Below the pieces are notes generated by a model. The model was given only the letters and a program-made list of their open reading frames with translations. It was not told the DNA's origin and searched no databases. Position numbers and translations under genes: made by a program. Shown here piece by piece: positions 16,811 through 25,175 of a DNA stretch of 43,434 nucleotides. Location of the stretch: positions 1 to 43,434 of the forward strand of contig NZ_QGTJ01000016.1 of the NCBI RefSeq assembly GCF_003182095.1, given 5' to 3'. Within the stretch, counting starts at the first letter, position 1, and every line of letters starts with the position of its first letter. The stretch comes from Plasticicumulans acidivorans (GTDB lineage: Bacteria > Pseudomonadota > Gammaproteobacteria > Competibacterales > Competibacteraceae).

Positions 16811-16852
16811 ATGTCCGGCATCATCACCAGATCGGGTGGGAGTGCCGGACAT
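16811..16852 (+). other. Long hairpin over the bfd ribosome site and start codon
   Basis: ATGTCCGGCA (16811-16820) and TGCCGGACAT (16843-16852) are perfect 10-bp complements. The first two bases of the bfd AUG (16851-16852) lie in the stem. Inside the loop CACC (16825-16828) can pair with GGTG (16835-16838), next to the ribosome site GGGAG (16838-16842). The folded RNA would hide the start codon and part of the ribosome site. There is no T-run, so it is not a terminator. Confidence 0.65.
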
Positions 16853-17057
16853 GTACGTTTGCATCTGCAAAGGGGTAAGTGATCGCACCATCCGCAAAGC
16901 GGTGGCCGATGGGGCGGATACGATGCGGGCGCTGCGTCATGAAACCGGTTGCTGCAGCCAGTGTGGTAAATGTGCCAGGGCGGTCAGTGAACTGTTGCGT
17001 GAAGAGCGTGAACGTGTAGAAACGGATTTCACACTCGCGCTGGCTTTGCCAGCCTGA
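16851..17057 (+). CDS. bfd: Bacterioferritin-associated ferredoxin
   Basis: Bfd is a small [2Fe-2S] protein that docks on bacterioferritin and passes electrons to release stored iron. The 68-residue protein has the four ligands at the family positions: Cys4 and Cys6 (MYVCICKG) and Cys38 and Cys41 (SQCGKC). Two more Cys at 34 and 35 sit in the same loop. ATG 16851 gives the family N-terminus; GTG 16836 in frame would add five residues. Its initiation region is part of a strong inverted repeat. A tail of about 18 residues after the core (ERVETDFTLALALPA) is longer than minimal homologues need. It converges on the MocR gene with a 21-base gap. Confidence 0.95.
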   Translation: MYVCICKGVSDRTIRKAVADGADTMRALRHETGCCSQCGKCARAVSELLREERERVETDFTLALALPA

Positions 17058-17078
17058 CGACCAGCTTCGGGGGCGTCT

Positions 17079-18536
17079 TCATCCCGATTGCTGCAAGTGT
17101 GCCAGCGAAGCGAGGGTGCTGACGGCAGATTCGATCCGTTCGCTGAATGGATGAACCGCACTTAAACGCAGGGCATTGCGATAGCGTCGCTGGGCAGTGA
17201 ACAGCACGCCCGGGGCGATGCTGATGCCGTTCGCGATGGACTGCCGATAGAGACGCATGGTGTCATAGCCGTCCGGCAGTTCAACCCAGAGTACTGTGCC
17301 GCCGGCGGGTTGGGTGACGCGAGTGCCATGCGGGAATGTCGTGGCGACAGCGTTGCCGAGCTGTGCACTGCGCTGTGCATATTCACTGCGGGCGCGGGTC
17401 AGGTGGCGTTCATATTGTCCGCTGGCCAGAAAGCGGGCAATTGCGAGCTGTTCGATGGTCGGCGTTGTGAAGCTGGTCAGCAGTTTCAGGTGGCGGATAC
17501 GTTCCGCGTAACGACCCGGCGTGACCCAGCCAACGCGCAGACCGGGGCCGACTGTTTTGCTGAACGATGAGCAAAACAACACGTTGCCGTCTGTATCCCA
17601 GGCCTTGCAGGGCAGCGGGCGCGGGCCCGGAGTGAACCCCAGATCGCCAAGCACGTCGTTTTCGATCAGGGGGACGTCGTGCGTTCTGAGCAGCGTGACC
17701 AGTCGCTGCCGGTCGTCCAGTGACATGCTGGCGCCAAGGGGGTTCGAGTTGGTCGGCATCAGCAGGCAGGCGCGTATCGGCCATTGCTCCAATGCCTGAG
17801 CGAGCGCATCGAGTCGTACGCCTGCCCGCGGATGCGTCGGGATTTCCAGCGCATGCATGCCGAGTGATTCGATTGCCTGCAGCATGCCGAAAAACGTCGG
17901 CGATTCGACTGCGATGGTGTCCCCCGGTTTGGCGACGGCGCGCAGGCACAGCGTGATAGCTTCCTGACAGCCGGACGTCACGAGGACATCGTCAGGGCCG
18001 GACTGGCAACCGGCATACTGCATGATGCGTGCAATCTGCACACGCAGCTCAGTGCGGCCGAAAGGCTCGTCATATACGGCTGCTGCAGTAGGGACTTCGC
18101 GCAGTACCGTTGCGATACAGCGGTTGAGTTGCGAGATTGGCAGCAGGTCGGCAGCGGGGGGGGCTGTATCGAGATGGAGGCGATCGTCGCTGGCTGAGCC
18201 TGACAGCATGTCGAGTGTCAGACTGCTGGTGGACACCGGCATCGGCTGAATGGCGGGCTGTGATGTGCCCGGCTCCGGTGCGAGCGGCATGCGCTGAGGG
18301 CACACGAAGTAGCCGGACTGCGGGCGCGCCTCGACGACGCCGCGATCCACCAGCAGTCCGTAGGCCTGGGTGACGGTAGAGATGCTGACGCCCATACGAC
18401 GGGCCAGCTGGCGCACAGATGGCACTCGATCGCCGACGCGGTAGGTGCCATTGGTGATGGCGGTTGCCAGCTCTTCGGCGACATGCTGATACAGATTCAG
18501 GTGTGAGCTGGAACCTTTGGGGCGCACGTCCGTCAC
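17079..18536 (-). CDS. MocR/PdxR-type regulator (GntR DNA-binding domain fused to aminotransferase fold)
   Basis: The 485-residue transcription factor has an N-terminal winged helix (about residues 12-80: VAEELATAITNGTYRVGDRVPSVRQLARRMGVSISTVTQAYGLL) of the GntR family. A linker leads to a fold-type I aminotransferase domain. PLP-binding features are kept: TSGCQEAITL, ESPTFFG, MPTNSNPLG and the Lys in CSSFSKTVGPGLRVGW. Such proteins sense PLP or an amino-acid adduct and usually control vitamin B6, GABA or amino-acid genes. The start is uncertain: GTG 18536 lies ten bases after AGGAG, whereas TTG 18545 would be only one base after it. The nearest divergent gene is the YajG-like lipoprotein; the target is not evident. 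Confidence 0.9.
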   Translation of the reverse strand: MTDVRPKGSSSHLNLYQHVAEELATAITNGTYRVGDRVPSVRQLARRMGVSISTVTQAYGLLVDRGVVEARPQSGYFVCPQRMPLAPEPGTSQPAIQPMPVSTSSLTLDMLSGSASDDRLHLDTAPPAADLLPISQLNRCIATVLREVPTAAAVYDEPFGRTELRVQIARIMQYAGCQSGPDDVLVTSGCQEAITLCLRAVAKPGDTIAVESPTFFGMLQAIESLGMHALEIPTHPRAGVRLDALAQALEQWPIRACLLMPTNSNPLGASMSLDDRQRLVTLLRTHDVPLIENDVLGDLGFTPGPRPLPCKAWDTDGNVLFCSSFSKTVGPGLRVGWVTPGRYAERIRHLKLLTSFTTPTIEQLAIARFLASGQYERHLTRARSEYAQRSAQLGNAVATTFPHGTRVTQPAGGTVLWVELPDGYDTMRLYRQSIANGISIAPGVLFTAQRRYRNALRLSAVHPFSERIESAVSTLASLAHLQQSG

Positions 18537-18671
18537 GCTTTTCAAGCTCCTGTCGAGATAAATGGTGGACGAGAGGCATTCGCAATTGTGTCAGGTCTAC
18601 TGTACCCCTGCACGATTGTCATGCCCTGTAAGGTATCCTCGTTACTTACGCATTCGGCAATGAGGTAAGGC

Positions 18672-19250
18672 ATGCGGTACCGTTTGCTCGTGTCCAGTTG
18701 TATCGCGCTGCTGACGTTGTTGGGAGGCTGTGCGCTGAGTCCGCAGCTCGTGACCGTGCAGCCGCTGGTGGATGTCGCTGCGGCTCCTGTCGGACGGGGG
18801 CGCATGCTGGGGCTTGATGTGGTCGATACGCGGGCGCAGCCCGAGTTCGGCACGCGTGGCGGAGTGTATGCGACGGCGACCGTTGGGCCGCACAATGATG
18901 TGGCAGCCGCGGTGCGGCGGGCGCTGGCAGAGCGCTTGAGTGCTGCACGGTTTGTCGTCACGCCGCCACAGGCGGCCGCGCCAGTCGGTTTACGTGTGGA
19001 GATCATACGTATTGCCTATCAGACGGGAGGCTCTCCGGTGGTTGGTGAAGTGCGGGCGAGTGCACAGGTACGCGCGATAGTGCGCAATGGCGCTTACACG
19101 TTTACAGGTGACTACACCGCGAATAGCGCGCGCCAAGTCGTCGGCCCGCCCGGTGCCGCGGAAAATGAAAAAATCATCAACGAGATCGTCTCGCAGTCGC
19201 TGCAGCACATGTTGAGTGACCGCAAGTTGCTTGAGGCGCTCGGACGCTGA
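18672..19250 (+). CDS. YajG-family lipoprotein
   Basis: The 192-residue protein starts with a lipoprotein signal (MRYRLLVSSCIALLTLLGGCALS) with lipobox LGGC and mature Cys at residue 20. The body resembles E. coli YajG: VTVQPLVDV, GLDVVDTRAQPEFGTRGG, a helix AAVRRALAERLSAARFVV, and a C-terminal helix EKIINEIVSQSLQHMLSDRKLLEAL. The residue after the mature Cys is Ala, not Asp, so outer-membrane sorting is likely. Function is unknown for the family. AGGTAAGG precedes the ATG. It is divergent from the MocR gene with a 135-base gap. The 193 bases after it hold no gene and no clear terminator. Confidence 0.82.
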   Translation: MRYRLLVSSCIALLTLLGGCALSPQLVTVQPLVDVAAAPVGRGRMLGLDVVDTRAQPEFGTRGGVYATATVGPHNDVAAAVRRALAERLSAARFVVTPPQAAAPVGLRVEIIRIAYQTGGSPVVGEVRASAQVRAIVRNGAYTFTGDYTANSARQVVGPPGAAENEKIINEIVSQSLQHMLSDRKLLEALGR

Positions 19251-19443
19251 TCAGGCGTGCTGCGCGCCCAGATCCGTTGATGAGTTTGCTGAATGTGCTA
19301 TTGCGACGGATCGGCGGCTGGTCTTGTCGCTTGCGACCGTCGATGCCGATGACCGCAGGCCGCGATCATGTTGAAACGCGTTAACCCGCGGCCGATCAGC
19401 ATGCTCAGCGAATGCCGAGGACAGCCCGCGGCCAACCCGCCTG

Positions 19444-20208
19444 TTACTCGTTGCTGCGGGTCTTGCCGACGTTACGGCCGAGTTCGGCGATCACTTCGGT
19501 GGCGGCTGTCAGGATGCGGTCGGTGCCGAAGCCCGCACTGTCGAGTTCACGGAAGAAGGTACGGCCGAGCAGGCGGGCCATGCGCTCGCTGTCACGTCCC
19601 AGCGTGCCAGGATCGAGGTCGCGGTTTTCACGTAACTCCCGCGCCATGGCTCGCAAGGCAAAGCGCGAGCGCAGTACACCTTGCAGCCTGGCCAGCTCCA
19701 GCGCGAGCCCGAACAGCAGAGCGACGATGCCGGCGATGGCCAAGTCCTCCTCACGAAAAGACAGCGGACTGGTATTGCGGCAGACGTTGAGCACGCCGCA
19801 GATGTGGTCGTTCACCTGGATCGGAGCGCAAATGAAACTGCCGCGTTCGCGCTTGCGACAGGCGGCAAAATCGGACTGGGTGACGTCGGGAACCAGAATG
19901 GCACGACCGCTGGCAGCGACCTGCCCGGCAATGCCTTCGCCGAGACGAACGCGTTGCTGGTAGGCGGCTGATGGCAGCTCACCATAATGGGCTGAAACCC
20001 GCAGCTGGCGCTCATTGTCACTGGTGTCATCCTTGAACAGCATGATCGAGCAGGCGTCCGCCTGCAGCAGCTCGGCGGCCATGGCGGCCAGCGCGGGCAA
20101 CTGATCATCACCGTTGCCGCGGCTTCCGATCAGTGCGACCAGGGCTTGCAGGCGTTCGAGCAGCTCGGTTTCACCCGCAATCAGCGGGCGGGCGGGTTCT
20201 GCACTCAT
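19444..20208 (-). CDS. GAF-domain protein
   Basis: The 254-residue cytoplasmic protein has one GAF sensor domain (about residues 15-170). It shows the central LLQADACSIMLFKDD strand, the segment VRLGEGIAGQVAASGRAILVPDV, the strand FICAPIQVNDHICGVLNVC, and the helix FREEDLAIAGIVALLFGLALELARLQ. A C-terminal region of some 85 residues is helical and basic and matches no output domain I recognise. The ligand is unknown. There is no HisK, GGDEF or DNA-binding domain attached. It is divergent from the transporter gene with 132 bases between the starts. Confidence 0.8.
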   Translation of the reverse strand: MSAEPARPLIAGETELLERLQALVALIGSRGNGDDQLPALAAMAAELLQADACSIMLFKDDTSDNERQLRVSAHYGELPSAAYQQRVRLGEGIAGQVAASGRAILVPDVTQSDFAACRKRERGSFICAPIQVNDHICGVLNVCRNTSPLSFREEDLAIAGIVALLFGLALELARLQGVLRSRFALRAMARELRENRDLDPGTLGRDSERMARLLGRTFFRELDSAGFGTDRILTAATEVIAELGRNVGKTRSNE

Positions 20209-20340
20209 CGTGGCGTCTCCTTCGCGGCGGTTGTGCGCTTGCGACCGATGTTACATTGGCTCATTGGCACTCGCGCTGCCAGCGCCAGACGCGATTCCGA
20301 ATCCCGCGGCGCCGTCATCAGCTTTTGAGATCCGTTCTGC

Positions 20341-21402
20341 ATGAAACTTGTCACCGATTGGTTCCGGCGCGTGTTCAACGACGCGCAGACGGTGTCCCTG
20401 TTGCTGCTGATTGCCGCGGTGCTCGGCATCGTGCTGTTCTTTGGCCGCATGCTCGCTCCGGTGCTGGCCGGCATCGTGATGGCCTATCTGCTCGAAGGGG
20501 TCGTGCGGGTGCTCGAACGCCATGGCACCGCGCGCTGGCCATCGGTGCTGATTGTCTTTCTGAGCTTTATCGCCAGTGTGGTGTTCGTGCTGACCGGCCC
20601 CTTGCCGATGCTTTCGCGTCAGGCGAGTGAACTGGCGCAACAGTTACCTGAGATGGTGCTGCGCGGGCAGCAGTATCTGATGAGTCTGCCAGTGCTGTAT
20701 CCGCGATTCGTCGACGAATCGCAGGTGCTGGGTGTGATCGGCATCATCAAGGGGGAAGTCGGCGGCCTGGCGCAGAACGTGTTCACCTGGTCGCTCGCCT
20801 CGGTGTTCGGCGTCATCACCATACTTGTCTACCTGATCCTGGTGCCGGTGCTGGTGTTCTTCTTTCTGAAGGACAAGGAGCGCATTCTGGGCTGGGCCGA
20901 GCAATTCCTGCCGACCAATCGCGGTCTGGTCATGCGGGTGTGGCGCGATATCGATCTGCAGATCGGCAACTATGTGCGCGGCAAAATCTGGGAAGTGCTG
21001 CTCAACTGGCTGGTCTGCTATCTGGTATTCGCCTGGCTGGATCTGCAGTACGCCATGCTGTTGTCGTTCATGGTCGGGCTTTCGGTGATCGTGCCTTATC
21101 TCGGCGCGGTGGTTGTCACCGTGCCGGTGGCCGTCGTCGGTCTGTTCCAATGGGGTTGGGGAACCGATTTTCTGTGGTTGATCGGCGCTTACGCGATTCT
21201 GATGGCCCTCGACGGTAATGTGCTGGTGCCCTGGCTGTTCTCAGAGGTGGTCGATCTGCATCCGGTGGCGATCATCGTCGCCGTGTTGTTGTTCGGTGGC
21301 CTGTGGGGTTTCTGGGGCGTGTTTTTCGCCATTCCGCTGGCGACCGTCGTGCAGGCCGTGCTCAAGGCCTGGCCGCGTCGGATCGCCACTCCGCCGAGCT
21401 GA
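20341..21402 (+). CDS. AI-2E/PerM family membrane transporter
   Basis: The 353-residue inner-membrane protein has about eight hydrophobic segments. Two close together lie at the N-terminus (VSLLLLIAAVLGIVLFFGRML; SVLIVFLSFIASVVFVLTGPL). A soluble region follows (about 85-145), then the family core VLVFFFLKDKERILGWAEQFLP and the C-terminal helices, including GLWGFWGVFFAIPLATVVQAVL. Family members export small molecules or act as ion antiporters; the name autoinducer-2 exporter applies to only some members. lgt follows after 10 bases, so the two genes are likely one transcript. Confidence 0.88.
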   Translation: MKLVTDWFRRVFNDAQTVSLLLLIAAVLGIVLFFGRMLAPVLAGIVMAYLLEGVVRVLERHGTARWPSVLIVFLSFIASVVFVLTGPLPMLSRQASELAQQLPEMVLRGQQYLMSLPVLYPRFVDESQVLGVIGIIKGEVGGLAQNVFTWSLASVFGVITILVYLILVPVLVFFFLKDKERILGWAEQFLPTNRGLVMRVWRDIDLQIGNYVRGKIWEVLLNWLVCYLVFAWLDLQYAMLLSFMVGLSVIVPYLGAVVVTVPVAVVGLFQWGWGTDFLWLIGAYAILMALDGNVLVPWLFSEVVDLHPVAIIVAVLLFGGLWGFWGVFFAIPLATVVQAVLKAWPRRIATPPS

Positions 21403-21412
21403 GAGTTTTTGA

Positions 21413-22189
21413 ATGAGTCCCTTGCATTGGAATGTCGATCCCGAGCTGCTGCACATCGGCGGATTTGCCCTGCGCTGGTACGGACTGCTGTTCGCTGCCG
21501 CGTTTCTCGTCGGCTACGAAATCATGCGTCGCGTGTTCCGTGCCGAGGGCAAACCCGAGGCGGATCTCGATGCACTGCTGCTGTATATGATGCTCGGGAC
21601 CGTGATCGGTGCGCGTCTCGGGCACACCTTGATCTATGCGCCGGATTACTACCTGGCCCATCCGTGGAAGATTCTCGCCGTGTGGGAAGGCGGGCTTGCC
21701 AGCCACGGCGGCGCGGTCGGTATCTTCATCGCCCTGTGGTGGTATGCGCGCAAGCGTCCGGATCAGCCGTGGCTGTGGCTGCTGGATCGCCTGAGTATCC
21801 CGACCGCCCTCGGCGGAGCCTTCATTCGCCTCGGTAATCTGTTCAATTCCGAGATTCTCGGCCATCCGGCCAGCGTGCCCTGGGCGGTGGTGTTCGAGCG
21901 CGTCGATTCACTGCCGCGACACCCGGTGATGGTCTACGAGGCGCTGGCCTATCTGGCGATATTCATCCTGCTGCGGGTGCTCTATCGCCGTCGTCTGGCC
22001 GCCACACCGCCTGGCATGTTGCTCGGCACCTTTCTGCTCACGGTGTTCGGTGCGCGTTTCGTGCTGGAATTCTTCAAGGAGGAACAGGCCGACTGGGTGG
22101 CGGGCTCGCTGACTGTTGGTCAGTGGCTCAGCGTGCCGATGGTCATGGCCGGCCTGATCCTGTTGCTGCGGGCGCGGCGCCACGCCTGA
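21413..22189 (+). CDS. lgt: Prolipoprotein diacylglyceryl transferase Lgt
   Basis: Lgt attaches diacylglycerol from phosphatidylglycerol to the lipobox Cys of prolipoproteins in the inner membrane, the first step of lipoprotein maturation. The 258-residue protein has the seven-helix pattern and family blocks: ALRWYGLLFAAAFLVGY, GTVIGARLGHTLIY, WEGGLASHGGAVGIFIALWWYARK (with the essential His-Gly-Gly), and the signature RLGNLFNSEILG. The C-terminal block FGARFVLEFFKEEQ is also typical. Many substrates appear in this window: BamC, the YajG-like protein and the TPR lipoprotein. It converges on phoH with 20 bases between stops. Confidence 0.97.
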   Translation: MSPLHWNVDPELLHIGGFALRWYGLLFAAAFLVGYEIMRRVFRAEGKPEADLDALLLYMMLGTVIGARLGHTLIYAPDYYLAHPWKILAVWEGGLASHGGAVGIFIALWWYARKRPDQPWLWLLDRLSIPTALGGAFIRLGNLFNSEILGHPASVPWAVVFERVDSLPRHPVMVYEALAYLAIFILLRVLYRRRLAATPPGMLLGTFLLTVFGARFVLEFFKEEQADWVAGSLTVGQWLSVPMVMAGLILLLRARRHA

Positions 22190-22209
22190 CGCCCGCAGCC
22201 GTTACCACT

Positions 22210-23643
22210 TCAGAGCACGTCTGAGGCGAAGTCGGCGAGCCGCGAGCGTTCGCCGCGCAACAAGGTGATGTGGCCGCTGTGCGGCCAGTTCTTGAAGCGG
22301 TCGACGACGCAGGTCAGGCCCGATGTGGTCTCGGTCAGATAGGGGGTGTCGATCTGTGCGATGTTGCCGAGACACACCACCTTGGTGCCAGGGCCGGCGC
22401 GGGTGATCAGCGTCTTCATCTGTTTCGAGGTCAGGTTCTGTGCTTCGTCGATGATCAGGTACTTGTTCTGGAAGGTGCGGCCGCGCATGAAATTGAGGGC
22501 GCGGATCTTGATGCGGTTGGCGAGCAGGTCCGCCGTCGCCTGCCGGCCCCAGTCGCCGCCGCCGTTGCCATCGTGCGTCTGTGACAGCACTTCGAGATTG
22601 TCCATCAGCGCCCCCATCCACGGCGTCATCTTTTCTTCCTCGGTGCCGGGCAGGAAGCCGATGTCTTCGCCGACCGGAACGGTGACGCGGGTCATGATGA
22701 TTTCGCGGAAGCGGTTCTGGTCGAGCGTCTGCGTCAGGCCGGCGGCGAGCGCGAGCAGCGTCTTGCCGGTACCGGCAGCGCCGAGCAGCGTGACGAAGTC
22801 GATTTCCGGATCCATCAGCAGGTTGAGCGCGTAGTTCTGCTCGCGGTTGCGGGCGATGACGCCCCAGACGGCGTGACCCGGCGTCGTGTAGTCGCGCACC
22901 GTCTCGATGGTCGCGCCACGGTTGTCGATGCTGCGCACGACGAAGTTCGCCGGACTGTCGCCGCCCATCCACAGGAACTGGCAGGGGTGCCACTGGGCGA
23001 TCTCGGGGCCGTGGACGCGGTAGAAGGTGCGTCCGCTCTCGTTCCATGACTCCATCGCCTTGGCATGTTTGTCCCAGAAGTCCTGCGGCAGCTCGCGGCT
23101 GCCGGAGTACAGCAGGTCGATGTCTTCCAGCGCTTGGTCGTTGCGGTAGTCCTCGGTGTGGATGCCGAGCAGCGTTGCCTTGATGCGCAGGTTGATGTCC
23201 TTCGACACCAGCGTGACCTGGCGGCTGGGGTGCTCCTGCGCCAGCGCTAGTGTGAAGCCGAGAATGTCATTGTCCGGCAGGGAGCCGGGCAGCGTGCTGG
23301 GCAGATGATTACCCGTCGGTCGGGTCTGGAAGAACAGACGCCCGCTCGGTTTAGCGGTGGCGCCGAGGTTGACCGGCGCCGGCAGGCCGAGCCCTTCGTC
23401 GATTTCTTCGCGGTTTGCCCCGCCGACCAGATCGTCGAGGAAGCGGCTGACCTGGCGCACGTTGTGCGCGACTTCGGACATGCCTTTCTTGGCGCGGTCG
23501 AGTTCCTCCAGCACCACCATCGGCAGATGGATGTCGTGTTCCTTGAAGCGGAACAGGGCGGTCGGGTCGTGCATCAGCACATTGGTATCGAGGACAAACA
23601 GGCGCTTGCTGGAATCGCTTTTCTTCTTGCGCAGAGTGCTCAT
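22210..23643 (-). CDS. PIN-PhoH fusion ATPase (PhoH2/YlaK type)
   Basis: The 477-residue protein joins an N-terminal PIN nuclease domain (about residues 14-150: FVLDTNVLMHDP, VVLEELDRAKKG, PDNDILGFTLAL) to a C-terminal PhoH ATPase domain (about 255-475). The latter has Walker A GAAGTGKTLLALAAG, Walker B YLIIDEAQN, and the GTEEEKMTPWMGAL and VCLGNIAQIDTPYL blocks. Such PhoH2 proteins are described as RNA helicase/RNase enzymes. The start at 23643 gives the family N-terminus MSTLRKKKSDSSKRLFVLDTN; the frame is open far upstream but without a ribosome site or family match. Only GAG precedes the start. It stands alone on the minus strand. Confidence 0.93.
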   Translation of the reverse strand: MSTLRKKKSDSSKRLFVLDTNVLMHDPTALFRFKEHDIHLPMVVLEELDRAKKGMSEVAHNVRQVSRFLDDLVGGANREEIDEGLGLPAPVNLGATAKPSGRLFFQTRPTGNHLPSTLPGSLPDNDILGFTLALAQEHPSRQVTLVSKDINLRIKATLLGIHTEDYRNDQALEDIDLLYSGSRELPQDFWDKHAKAMESWNESGRTFYRVHGPEIAQWHPCQFLWMGGDSPANFVVRSIDNRGATIETVRDYTTPGHAVWGVIARNREQNYALNLLMDPEIDFVTLLGAAGTGKTLLALAAGLTQTLDQNRFREIIMTRVTVPVGEDIGFLPGTEEEKMTPWMGALMDNLEVLSQTHDGNGGGDWGRQATADLLANRIKIRALNFMRGRTFQNKYLIIDEAQNLTSKQMKTLITRAGPGTKVVCLGNIAQIDTPYLTETTSGLTCVVDRFKNWPHSGHITLLRGERSRLADFASDVL

Positions 23644-23955
23644 GAACGATGGCTCGATAGGGCGGTGTGAAACAGTGGCGACAAGACCCGGCGCCATGGC
23701 GGATGTCGATATGTGGAGATTACTCCGGCGTGCCAAGCGCACGCGTTTCCATCCGTGGATGTCGGTGTGCGGACTCAGATATGGGGTGCGGCACGCGGGG
23801 GCGTACCATCGCAGGCGTGTCGGTCGGCTGGGCGCCGGCCCGGAATGTTTTTCCATGCAGAGGCCGCCATCACCTGGCTGGTGCGGTACGTGGCGGCAAT
23901 GACGATGCATCGGTGATGAGGCATCGCCATTGCTGGGATGCGTTGGCGGTGTGCG
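23644..23955. other. 312-base gap between phoH and bcp
   Basis: No gene is supported here on either strand; the open frames lack ribosome sites and family resemblance. It must hold the phoH promoter and the end of the bcp transcript, but I see no clear -35/-10 pair and no Rho-independent terminator. A perfect 10-bp palindrome CGATGCATCG lies at 23903-23912. Confidence 0.5.
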
Positions 23956-24423
23956 CTATAGGGCTTGGACGGCCTCAAGTACGGCTTGGGCATGTCCTTC
24001 GACCTTGACCTTGCGCCATTCGCGACGCAGCACGCCGTTCTCATCGAGCAGAAAGGTACTGCGTTCGATGCCGACGACCTCGCGGCCATACATTGTCTTC
24101 GGGCGAATGACATCGAAAAGTCGGCACAAGGCTTCATCGGCATCCGCGATCAGTTCAAACGGAAAGTTCTCCTTTGCCTTGAACTTTTCATGTGATTTGA
24201 GGCTGTCGCGCGAGATGCCGAATATCTTGGCGCCGGCGGTCGTGAACTGCGGATACAGATCGCGCAGATCGCGCCCCTCGGTCGTGCAGCCCGGGGTCGA
24301 GTCCTTGGGATAGAAATAGAGCACGACCTTCGAGCCGCGCAGTGCGGAGGAGCTGACGCTGGTGTCACCCGTCGCCTGCGCAGTGAAGTCCGGAACGATC
24401 TGGTCGAGGGCAACGTTGCTCAT
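23956..24423 (-). CDS. bcp: Thioredoxin-dependent peroxiredoxin Bcp (PrxQ type)
   Basis: The 155-residue cytoplasmic enzyme reduces hydroperoxides with electrons from thioredoxin. The active site is YPKDSTPGCTTEG with peroxidatic Cys46. The nearby Cys50 of E. coli Bcp is Arg51 here, so the Cys45-Cys50 disulfide cannot form. A second Cys at residue 100 (EALCRLFDV) sits where E. coli has Cys99 and may act in resolving. The catalytic Arg is in GIERSTFLLDENG. GGAG six bases before ATG 24423 is the ribosome site. It follows gcvR by 44 bases, as in E. coli (gcvR-bcp). Confidence 0.95.
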   Translation of the reverse strand: MSNVALDQIVPDFTAQATGDTSVSSSALRGSKVVLYFYPKDSTPGCTTEGRDLRDLYPQFTTAGAKIFGISRDSLKSHEKFKAKENFPFELIADADEALCRLFDVIRPKTMYGREVVGIERSTFLLDENGVLRREWRKVKVEGHAQAVLEAVQAL

Positions 24424-24467
24424 GTACTTCTCCTGGCGGGCGAAAGGTCGCTGCCGGCATGCGGCTT

Positions 24468-25010
24468 TCAGGGCTTTGCCGGCTCCATCACGGCATCCAG
24501 GTTGAGCTCGTCGCAGAAGTCGAGGAATTCCTCGCGCAGCAGTGCGACGTGGAAGCTCGCCGGAATGCCGATCGTGAAGTTCAGCGAGAACATCGGGCTG
24601 CCGGTGTGTGGTGCCGGGTAGCTGCGTGTCGACAGTTCCTCGATATTGATGTTGCGCGATGTGAAGAAACCGGAGAGCTGGTAGACGATACCCGGCTGCT
24701 CGATGGCAATGACCTCGACGTTGTACGGCATGGCGTCTGCACTGACCTTGTGCGGCCCGGTGCGACGGACGATCAGGCTGACGCCAAGTTCTTCCTCCGC
24801 GTGCTGGAGCTGCGTTTCCAGTTTGGCCAGCGTGTTCCAGTTGCCGTGCACCAGGAGCATCGCTACGCACTCCTGACCAAATACCGTCACGTAGCTGTCT
24901 TGCAGACTGCAGCCGCAGTCGAAGATCGTGCGGCTGAGGGCATTGATCAGGCCGGGGCGGTCTTCGCCCATAGCGGATATGACAAGAAAGTTCTTCACGG
25001 GCGCACGCAT
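24468..25010 (-). CDS. gcvR: Glycine cleavage system transcriptional repressor GcvR
   Basis: GcvR has two ACT domains and acts by binding the activator GcvA rather than DNA. In E. coli it represses gcvTHP when glycine is low. The 180-residue protein shows ACT domain 1 (about residues 6-85: NFLVISAMGEDRPGLINALSRTIFDCGCSL) and ACT domain 2 (about 95-170: VEVIAIEQPGIVYQLSGFFTSRNINIEELS). The start at 25010 has no strong ribosome site; a GTG four codons later is also possible. It is divergent from dapA with 165 bases between, and upstream of bcp, an order shared with E. coli. Confidence 0.92.
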   Translation of the reverse strand: MRAPVKNFLVISAMGEDRPGLINALSRTIFDCGCSLQDSYVTVFGQECVAMLLVHGNWNTLAKLETQLQHAEEELGVSLIVRRTGPHKVSADAMPYNVEVIAIEQPGIVYQLSGFFTSRNINIEELSTRSYPAPHTGSPMFSLNFTIGIPASFHVALLREEFLDFCDELNLDAVMEPAKP

Positions 25011-25175
25011 TTTGCGGGGATAGGCAGGTGTTCTGCAGTCTGCGGCTCTTTACGGCCGGACGCGACAGTCTAACTGCTCACTCCGCAGGCGCAAACCGCC
25101 GCGGCGAGCGCAGCTTGTCGGGCCGGACAGGGGCACGTACCATGCGGCCTATTTTTCATCGCGGGGACTCCTCGA

